Origin: JANSYA01 sp965243385
GTDB lineage: Bacteria; Spirochaetota; Leptospiria; Leptospirales; Leptonemataceae
Assembly: GCA_965243385.1 (NCBI GenBank)
Contig: CBDEUV010000002.1
Location: 620,001-684,000 of the forward strand
Length of the DNA stretch: 64,000 bases
Direction: 5' to 3'
Position 1 is the first letter of the stretch; the number at the start of each line of letters is the position of its first letter. Position numbers and translations under genes: made by a program. Of this stretch, positions 26,801 to 35,500 are shown piece by piece. A model generated the notes under the pieces. That model ran no database searches and was not told the DNA's origin. It was given only the letters and a program-made list of their open reading frames with translations.

Positions 26801-29528
26801 GGTTCCATTGATAATTCGGCAGCGGCGTGAGATTTCCGCCGTCCGGATACAGCTCCCCGAAATTCACGGGATACCCTGCAGTAAACAATCCCCCGAAAGC
26901 GCTGAAGATCATGAGCAGCTTTTCTTCGACATCCCGACGCAAAGTCGGCAGTACCACGCCTTCAAATTCCGCGGCGCCCATACATTGCGAAACAGAGCCC
27001 GATAGCGCCGGATGTGGAGCAATCTCAACGAATACACCGTGCCCTTCGTCCAACAGCCGGCCTACCGTATCCGAGAATAAAACCGGCGCGCGAATATTTC
27101 GCGCCCAGTACGCGGCGCCCAGTTCCGTGCCGTCGATATAGTCGCCGGTTACGGTCGAATAAAAGGGCGAGCTGGACTGGCGCGGCGCAATCCCCTGCAG
27201 GGCCGCTTCGAAGTCGGCCTGGATCGCTTCCATCTGCGGGCTGTGCGAAGCGAAATCCACCGACTCCAGGACTTTGCAGAAGACTTCGTCTTTTTCGAGC
27301 TTCGCCACGACCTCGTTAAGAGCCGCGGTGTCGCCGGAGATTACTGTGTTGCCCGGACTGTTATTCGCCGCAATCGACAGTTTATCTTCATAGCCTTTCA
27401 GATATTCTTCAGTGTCCTCCATTGAAAGATCCAGAAAGGCCATCTTGCCTTTACCACAGAGGGTTTGAATCAAACGCCCGCGATGGTAAATCACGCGCAG
27501 CGTATCTTCAAGGCTCAGCGAACCGGAAACATACGCCGCAGAGACTTCGCCCATACTGTGACCGATCACAGCGTCCGGAACCACGCCGCGAGCCTTCCAG
27601 ACTTCAGACAGCGCGATTTGAACGGAGCACAGACCGGGCTGAGTATATTCGGTGCGGTCCAACTGGCACTGGTCTTCGGGCATCGTCAGCTGTTCGAGAA
27701 TCGACCAGCCCGCCAGGTCCTTCAGAATCGCGTCGCATTTCTCCAGAGTCTCGCGAAAGACCGGTTCTTTTTCCAGTAACTCTTTGGCCAGCGGCCAGAA
27801 TTTCGGCCCCTGACCTGAACACAGAAAAACCAATTTGGGATCGCCGCCGGGCAGGCTCTTGTGAAACACCATCCCGTTGCGTTCCTGGCCGGCCGCGAAG
27901 GCTTCCAGCTTTTCCGCCAGCTCATCTTTCGTGTAGCCGGCGACAGAAAGTCTTAAGTCATGGTGCGTACTTCTTAAGCTCGCGCTATAACAGATATCGG
28001 TCACGGTCGAATCGTCCGCCGTCCTGAGCAATTCCGCGAAAGCGCGGGCCCGACGATCCAGAGACTCCTTGCTGCGCGCGGAAATCGGTAATAGGTAACA
28101 CGGCGCCTCGCTACTCGCTTCGATACGTTTCGATGTAGAATCCGTCGGAGCTTCTTCCAGGATAATATGACTGTTGGTGCCGCTGATACCGAAAGAGCTC
28201 ACCGCTCCGCGCAATTTATCGTGGTCGGGCTCCCAGTCCGCGGGGGCGGTCGGCACAGTGGCCTGAATTTCGTTTAAGGCGATCAGCGGATTCGGATCGC
28301 TGAAATGCAGATTCTCAGGAATCTGGCGATGCTGCATACTGAGCACGACTTTGATTAAGCCGGCAATCCCGGCGGCGGCTTCCAGGTGTCCCATATTCGT
28401 TTTTACGGAACCCAGAAAAAACGGCCGCTTGCGGTCGACTTTTCCATACACAGCGCCCAGGGCGTTCGCTTCGATCGGGTCCCCGAGCGGTGTTCCCGTT
28501 CCGTGAGCTTCGACGTATCCGACGTCTTCGGGATTCAACTTCGCGTTTTCCAGAGCGGCGCGAATCAGCCTCTGTTGCGATACTCCGTTGGGCACGGTTA
28601 GACCGCTGCTCGGCCCATCGTGATTCACGGCCGAACCGCGGACCAGTGCGAGAATCGGATCGCCGTCGCGACGGGCGTCGGAAAGACGCTTCAGAGCGAT
28701 CATCCCGGCACCTTCGCCTCGCACATAACCGTTCGCGCTCGCGTCGAAGGTCCGGCACTGTCCGTCGGGTGAGAGCGCATGGGCCCGCGACAGATAGATA
28801 TGCATGGTCGGCGCCAGCATCAGATGTACGCCTCCGGCGAGCGCCATATCGCATTCGCCGAGCCGCAGACTCTGGCACGCGAGATGCACCGCCGCCAGCG
28901 AAGAACCGCAACCCACATCGATCGAATAGTTTGGGCCCTGAAAACCCATGACGTAAGAAATGCGCCCGCCCGCCACGCAGAATAAACCGCCTGTGCCGGT
29001 ATAGGCATCGATGGCCGAGTCCCGGTTGGAGTTCATCGCCATCATCTTATAATCGTCAATGCCGATTCCGACGAAAACGCCGGTCTTACTGTTTTCGAGT
29101 TCGTGAGCCCGCTGTCCGCCGTTTTCAAGGGCTTCCCAGGCGACCTCCAGAAGCACCCGTTGCTGCGGGTCCATGCTGTCGGCTTCCCGCGGTGAAATAC
29201 CGAAGAATTGCGCGTCGAATTTATTTATTTCTTCCTGTAAAAACCCGCCTTTGCGCGTTACAATTTTTCCGGGTTTATCATGATCTGCGTCAAAGTACGC
29301 GTCGCCGTCCCAGCGCGAAGAAGGAGTATCAATGATCGCGTCGCGGCCTTCTTTCAAGAGCTTCCAGTAGGCCTCAGGGCTATTCGCGCCGCCCGGTAAA
29401 CGACACCCCATCCCGACTATTGCAATGGGCTCGTTCTGCGCATGTTCATAGGCTTCCAGCTGAGCGCGCATCTCCTGCATGGCGGCCAGCGCCTGCTTGA
29501 CGGCCGATTTTTGGCTTACCGTACTCAT
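23847..29528 (-). CDS. Type I polyketide synthase, one module: KS-AT-DH-KR-ACP
   Basis: This 1,893-residue protein is the middle synthase. A coiled-coil N-terminus (VKQALAAMQEMRAQLEAYEH) should dock to PKS A. The KS has Cys near 207 in the unusual context DVGCGSSL, plus EAHGTGT and NMGHLEAAAG. The AT has GHSMG near 659 with RTEYTQP (malonyl-like) but FASHS, so its extender preference is mixed. The DH is intact, with His near 960 in DHVIGGTVVVPG and the Asp of DACFQ near 1131. The KR has TGGMGGLG near 1482, LDD (B-type) and NYAAAN near 1625. The ACP has LGLDSL near 1792. The C-terminal tail LSDEDAEALLLEEL is a typical docking peptide. Its start overlaps the stop of PKS A by four bases (ATGA), so translation is coupled. 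The predicted cycle leaves a double bond. All catalytic residues look present. Confidence 0.96.
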   Translation of the reverse strand: MSTVSQKSAVKQALAAMQEMRAQLEAYEHAQNEPIAIVGMGCRLPGGANSPEAYWKLLKEGRDAIIDTPSSRWDGDAYFDADHDKPGKIVTRKGGFLQEEINKFDAQFFGISPREADSMDPQQRVLLEVAWEALENGGQRAHELENSKTGVFVGIGIDDYKMMAMNSNRDSAIDAYTGTGGLFCVAGGRISYVMGFQGPNYSIDVGCGSSLAAVHLACQSLRLGECDMALAGGVHLMLAPTMHIYLSRAHALSPDGQCRTFDASANGYVRGEGAGMIALKRLSDARRDGDPILALVRGSAVNHDGPSSGLTVPNGVSQQRLIRAALENAKLNPEDVGYVEAHGTGTPLGDPIEANALGAVYGKVDRKRPFFLGSVKTNMGHLEAAAGIAGLIKVVLSMQHRQIPENLHFSDPNPLIALNEIQATVPTAPADWEPDHDKLRGAVSSFGISGTNSHIILEEAPTDSTSKRIEASSEAPCYLLPISARSKESLDRRARAFAELLRTADDSTVTDICYSASLRSTHHDLRLSVAGYTKDELAEKLEAFAAGQERNGMVFHKSLPGGDPKLVFLCSGQGPKFWPLAKELLEKEPVFRETLEKCDAILKDLAGWSILEQLTMPEDQCQLDRTEYTQPGLCSVQIALSEVWKARGVVPDAVIGHSMGEVSAAYVSGSLSLEDTLRVIYHRGRLIQTLCGKGKMAFLDLSMEDTEEYLKGYEDKLSIAANNSPGNTVISGDTAALNEVVAKLEKDEVFCKVLESVDFASHSPQMEAIQADFEAALQGIAPRQSSSPFYSTVTGDYIDGTELGAAYWARNIRAPVLFSDTVGRLLDEGHGVFVEIAPHPALSGSVSQCMGAAEFEGVVLPTLRRDVEEKLLMIFSAFGGLFTAGYPVNFGELYPDGGNLTPLPNYQWNRKSYWIEEGPKYAGRPQPGEHPFLGGRVRTATKDIIFEAAFTEENISYSDHVIGGTVVVPGACNIALMVSGIQEAFGRNSCTLRDISFLQANVIRPDETRPTQLIFSPQDGNQSGALEIYSCSDEDASADWTRHASGRFELEDQSETKTCDLDIAAIQERCAQHFSGADFHKVFHSAGYELGPRFQWIQEIWRTDGEALCRMKAPEVVTELGDYEIYPGLMDACFQHSCNSLPGGIEWILSEDVLYVPFTFERLRFYEKPPADDLWCYYKLTAGDAENSELFAGDLILFDGQGRVILDVSNFNVKRTPVEGLLRSEQRLSDLLYDRQWMPLTDTPTAKAAATDEAGQKERWLVFGNGDDADADIAQDCASREVDIVFVRKGVAFKKTGSDYEVDPARVEDYAAVLSDAFADNPPTAVLHLWNLPFRNAEPDVADLLAARLPGAASIPYAMQAFLKSDFADQPRFWIATCGAQAAGDSQQALNVAQSAVWGLAAVIENEHPEFRCSLVDLDAEFSGRDLVAFLQEVEADGSENRIALRDGARFGSRLLHVNKSRIQQLAGKGASDFRQDATYLITGGMGGLGLTFARWMAEQGAGTLVLTGRSAPSESVQAQIQEIEGLGSKVVIVLGDISDEAAVRRILEEMQNLPPLKGIIHSAGTLDDSTILQMTEEHFDRVMSSKVQGSWLLYSLTRELELDFIVFFSSAAAILGSVGQGNYAAANAFMDALAHRIRREGRHALSINWGTWAEVGLAAAEEVRGDRLAARGLGSLSLSAGIQALDYLLQADATRGAVMPLDLAKWFQSYQSAARSPMFAELAHAAVPPAGGTTSDDGVKIKDLVGAASDGEEGREIFVAHIRGIVAQVLRLSPNDIDITQPLGSLGLDSLMALELRNRLESTTGLTLPATIAWAYPTIAVMSPHLAEKMGLSFDANGAGAGDGGAGFGEGGPVAARKKSDREAKVLAAEEVDQLSDEDAEALLLEELQMFE

Positions 29529-32500
29529 GTCTTCTTTCTCGCCTTAAATATATTGAGCTCCTGAAGTAAGAGCGCTTCTGCATCGTCATCGGATAGTTCA
29601 TCAAGCTCCTCTGCCGCAAGGACCGCTGTCGCGTCCCCTGGGGAGGCTGGAGCAAGTTCCGGGGCTTCGCCTGTTTCGGAAGCCGGCGTCGCCCTGTGCG
29701 AAGTCGCAGTCGCTGTGCTCGGCGCAGGAACGGCTGTGGCGGGAGCGATTACATCAGGAGCAACATCGGCCGGAGCCGTTTTTTCAATCGTCTCTTCAAT
29801 GGCTTTGATTTTCTCGGGCAATATCTCTTTAGTCAAAAACGCTGTTAGCGTATTCACAGTCGGATAATCGAATGCCAGGGTCGACGGCAATACGCATCCC
29901 AGTCCGAGCTGCAGGCGGTTGCGTAACTCGATCGTCATCAGGGAATCCATTCCCTGATCCTTAAATCCTTTACTGACTTCCACCCGGCGATCCGCCTCCA
30001 TTCCGAGAATTCTACGAATGTGCTCCTCGACGTACTGGCGTACGACACTTTCGCGTCGTGCAACAGGGGTGGTCGCGATTTTTTCTAATATGTCGGGACC
30101 TGCCTGCTGCTGAAGCGATTCATCGGCACCCGCTTCGCCGCTCCGATCAATAAAGTTGATTAGATAGGCTGGTTCTCGACCAGCCGCGTACTGACCGATA
30201 TATTTTTGCCAGTCAACCGCGAAAGCGCCAGCTTCGGTTTTATCGGAACGTAACAACTGGTCGAAGGCTTGTAGTCCAATTTCCGGAGGCAATAGCTGGA
30301 TGCCCCGTCCTTCCCAGTTCGTTGCGCCCCGCTCACCCAGCGACGCGATCATCCCGATCTCCGCCCATGGTCCCCAATGAATGCTGAGCGCAGGCAGTCC
30401 CTGTGCGCGTCGGTGCCAGACCAGCGAATCAATATAGGCGTTTGCCGCAGCGTAGTTCGATTGGCCGGGACTTCCCATTATCGAAACGAGCGAGGAGAAT
30501 AATACGAAAAAGTCCAGTCGCATGTTCTCGGTTTGCCGATGCAGATACAGCGAACCCGCTATTTTCGCTTCGAACACCGAACGATATCTTTCCCAGGATT
30601 GATTGGCCAGCATCCCATCGTCGGTAATGCCCGCCGAGTGAATCACGCCGCGCAGGGGCGGCAGTTCTGAGTCAATGTGCGCAAATATGCGGGACAGATC
30701 GGATTCGTCGGACACGTTACCCTGCATCGTCACGATCTTCGTATGCCCTCCGCTTTCGATCTCCTGAATCGTTTTGAGTACGTCCGCAGAGGGCTTGCGC
30801 CGACCGGTCAATACGACCGCGCCGGCGCCCTGTTCGGCGAGGTGCCGCGCGAATAACAACCCGAGTCCCCCCAGACCGCCCGTAATCAGATAGCTGGCAT
30901 CGGGTCGAACTCCCGGAAATTCGTCCCGCCCGGCCAGCGCCCCGTGCCGCACTACGATTTTGCCGACATGTTTGCCCCGCGACATATAGCGAAAAGCGTC
31001 TTCGACCTGCGCCAGCGGATAGAGGCGATGCGGAATGGGCTTGAGCTTACCGGCTTCGAATTCCTGCACGAGATCGCTCAATAGAGAGTGCACCAGATCG
31101 GGCGTCTGCATCGCCACCTGCATCAGATCGATGACGAAATATGAAACATTCTTGCGAATCTTCGCGACTTCGCGCGCGGACAGTATGTCTTTTTTTCCGA
31201 TTTCAAGAAATCGTCCGCCCTTGCGTAAGATCGAAAGCCCCTTCTCGACGAATTCTCCCCGCAGGGAATTCAGAACGATGTCGACTCCCTCTCCATTCGT
31301 CGCCTTTAACACCTGATCGGCGAAATCCAGGGACCGGGAATCGAATATGTGTTCCACTCCGATCGACTTCAGATACTCGCGTTTTTCGTCGGTGCTGACG
31401 GTCGCGAAGACCTCCGCGCCGAAGTGGCGCGCGATCTGAATCGCCGCGAGGCCGACTCCGCCGGCCGCGGAATGAATCAATACCCGATCCTTTTCTTTGA
31501 TCCGCGCCAGATGATAGAACGCGTAGTACCCGGTCAAAAATACGAGCGGCAAGGTCGCCGCGTCCGGCCGGGCCATGCCGACCGGTTTGCGTACGACCAG
31601 ATCCGCGTGGGTAATGGTATACGAAGCGAAGCTGGCTTCCGTACAGATCGCGAGAACTTCGTCGCCGACTTTGAGGCCTTCAACGTTTTCGCCGAGAGAT
31701 TTGATGCGGCCCATGCACTCGACGCCCAGGGGCACCGGCCCCTCGGGATACGAATCCAGAGCGGAAAGCACGTCGCGAAAATTCAGGCCCGTGTATAAGA
31801 CCTCCAGCTCGACTTCGTCCGGCGCCGGCAGTCGGCGCGTGATCGCTTGCAGTTCCAGGTTTTCTAAGAGTCCGCGACCGCGACTTTCAAGCACGACGGC
31901 TTCCGGCTTATGGCCGCCCTGGCCCTGCTCCCGGGAAGACGCGGTGCGAGTATCTTCTCGCTCAAGAAATTGCGTATACCGTTCCCCCCGACGATACGCC
32001 AGCCGACTGGCGCGATCGCCGGTAAGCAATTCGGCGACCAGCAGACTCGCGGCCTCACCAGCAACTCCCGGCTCAAAATCAATTCGCTTTGAACCCAACT
32101 CCGGATATTCCTGTTCGATAACGGCGCCCATACCCCAGAGGGTTCCGCGACTGAAAGCCGGAACAGGCTCGTCGGCTTTCACAGCCTGTGCGCCGCGCGT
32201 CGCCAGCAACAGACGGGGAGTCAGGCTCGCGCCGGCCAGGCTCTGAACGAGGTGTAATAACGAACCACAGAGCTTTTGTTGATCGGCGACCCAATCGACT
32301 CCGGCTTCCGATTCGCCCCAGCCCCAGAGATAAATCACACCCTGCAGATCTTTCGTATTCTGAATCAGCTGCTTAAAATCCTCGGGCGCCGACGGGCGCA
32401 CGCGAACGATATCCTGCCGGTCCGTTGCGGAATCCTTTTCGTCGGATAGAGCCAGTACGCATTCGAAACCCTGTTGTTTCAGAAGCTCCATGGTCGCCAT

Positions 32501-35500
32501 GGACGGGCCGTCGTCGGCTTCGCCGAAAATCAAAACCGAACCGGGGCTTGCGGGAGCCGTAGCGCTCGCAGCCGCCGACTTACGCCAGTCCAGTTGATAG
32601 ATCCAGTCTTTCAGGCCGCGGTTCGATTCGCGTAGAAACTGCGGATGGTCCACGGCCGCGAAACGCATCCCGACGATTTCCGAAACCAGGCCGCCGCTCG
32701 CGGAATAAAAACGAATATCGCCCGCCAGCTCACGACCGCCAGCCGCGGGGGAAGAAGCGACTTCCGCCTGGACCCACGCCACCGGTTCCGCCGAAACGAC
32801 CAGCACTCGCTCGAGACTCCCGGCGACCCAGGCGTGATCGGACGCCGGCTCGCCCAGCAGGGCCGATTGGATTAACTGCATTCCGCCGGCGATTACGCCG
32901 CTATTGAGCGATTGCGATTGGCTCAGGCGGGCGATCGCGGCCTGCGCGTCGTGGCGTACGCTTTCGATCGTCTGGTACGCTCCGCCCGCTGTGGAGTTGT
33001 ATTTTGACAGCCGCGCGTAAAAATCGCCCGCATTCATTTCTGTCTTCAGTTGCGCGAATCGCTTTTCAATATCGATGGTGTCGGGCTCGATCGCCGCCAC
33101 GCGCGTTTTGTATGTCGCCTGGAGATTTCGTTTCCAGGGGTCGGTCGGATCCTTGCGCGAACGATCGTAGGCGCGCAATACGCCGTCCGTATTCGTCGGC
33201 GAAGTTTCCGAAACGCACAGAAGCTGAAAGCCGGTCTTCTCGCCTTCGTCCAAGACGACCCGGCGTTCGAATATAAGATTCTCCAACTCGACGGGCCGGC
33301 CCGGAGCGAGCTCCGACAGGGCCGCGACGCTCGCGCTCACAATTTCGGAGTGCGGCAACACCGACACGCCGAAGAGTTTCGATGAATACAGCTCCGGCCG
33401 CTTTTTGATCGATAATTCGGATTCCCAGACCGGTTCGGCGGTTTCCAGCTTGCGCTCGAGTAAAGCAGTCGCGCCGTTCGCCCGGCTTTTTCCCGGGGCG
33501 GCCTCGGGCATCTCCATCCAGAAGCGCTGGCGCTGCCAGGGATAGGCCGGCAATTTCACCAATCGCCCGCCCTGACGATGCATGCGATTCCATTTCACGG
33601 GATAGCCGCGAGCGTAGAGAGTCGCCAATGAACGCAACATGCTGGCGCGCTCGGGCTTTTTACGATTCAACGAATGAACGACCGTCGCTTCGCGCTCGGC
33701 GCGCTCCACGCACTCCGTAACATAATTCGAGAGCGCGGGATGCGGTCCGATTTCAATAAAATTCGCGTACCCGTCGCGAATCAGTACGTCCATCGCCTGG
33801 GCGAATCGAACGGGCTCGCGAATATTATCGCCCCAGTATTCGGCTTCGACTTCCCAGCCGGTCATGCGTTTCGCGTGCACGGTCGAATACATCGGCAGTT
33901 GACCATCGCCCGGAGTGATCGACGCGATCGCCTTGATCAATTCGTTTTTGTACGGCTCCATCTGCGGACTGTGAAAGGCGTAATCCACCGGGAGCATCTT
34001 GTGATAGATATCTTTCGCGGCTAGTTTCGCCACGACGCTCTCCAGCGCCTGTGTTTCGCCGGATAAGACGACCGAAGAGGGGCTGTTATAAGCCGCGACG
34101 CCCACCCGATCCTGAACGCCGGCCAGGTACGGCTCCACATCGTCGCCGGTCAGCGCTACATGCACCATCTTGCCGGTGCCGGTCGCCTCCTGCATAAACT
34201 TGCCGCGATTATAAATCAGCATCGTCGCGTCGTCTAAACTCAAGAAGCCGGCGACATGCGCGGCCGCGACTTCTCCGACGCTGTGACCGATTACGGCGCC
34301 CGGTTGAACGCTCCAGTGTTTCCATAACTCGGCCAGAGACACCTGCAGAGCGAAGATGGCGGGCTGGGCCACCTCGGTTTCCATAATGCGCGAAGCCGTT
34401 TCTTCGGCCTGCAACGCGGCGATAATAGACCAGTTTGCGAAGCGCTGAAAGAGCTCGTCGATTTCCTGAAGCTTATTGCGAAATACCGGTTCGCTCTCCA
34501 TCAGCTGGCGGCCCATGGCGAACCATTGCGCGCCCTGCCCTGTAAATACAAAGGCGAGCTTTTTGTTGTGTTTGGGATCCACTCGCGAACGAACGATGCG
34601 TTCGTCTTCCGTGGAATCCGGCGAGGCGAAGGCGGATAGCGCTTCGATCAATTCCGGCCGCGAGCGGGCTATGACCGCGGCGCGGTGGTCGTGATGATTG
34701 CGTTTCAGTGCGGTCGTATACGAAAGATCGCGCAGCGACACGCCTTCATGCGAACGCAAATAGTCGGCAATGATCCCGGCGTATTCGTTCAGACCTTCGT
34801 CGGTCTTCGCGCTCAAGAGAAAAATATCGGCGTTCGTTTTTTCCGCTTCGATCGGAGCGGAGGGTCCGGCTCCATTCGTTCCCGCGCTGATCGTCGCGGG
34901 CAACTCGTAGACGCCGCGGGCGTTGGAATACAGAGCATTCCAGTCAACCGGCGCACCGAGCGTGTACAATCGTCCCAGGCTCTCCAGGATAGCCGCGCGT
35001 TCGTCTTCGTCGCGGCGGGTCGTATGCAATACGGAGCCGCTCCGTTTATAATAAGCGATCGTCTGCTCCACCGGATTGGAGAGTACCGGGTGCGGGCTCA
35101 TCTCGATAAAGGTATCGAAGCCGTCGTCCAGCAGAGATTTCAGGGACGCGGCGAATTGTACAGTATAACGTAGATTCTTTACCCAGTACGACGCGTTCAT
35201 CTGACGGCCGTCGATCTCAGCGGCCGTAACCGTCGAAAACAGCGGGATCGTACCTTTGCGGGGTTTCACGTCCCGCAATACCTGAAACAGCTCGTCGAGC
35301 AAGGGATCCATCTGCGAACTGTGCGAGGCGAAGTCCACGTTCACCAGGCGACAGAAGATTTCGCGACTCTCGAGATCCGCGAATATGTCCTGCAGATCGT
35401 TGGAATCGCCGGCGAGTACCGTCGTCGTCGGCGAATTACAGGAAGCCACCGAAACGCGTCCGGCTTTCGGCGCGATCAACGCTTCGCATTCTTCCGCCGG

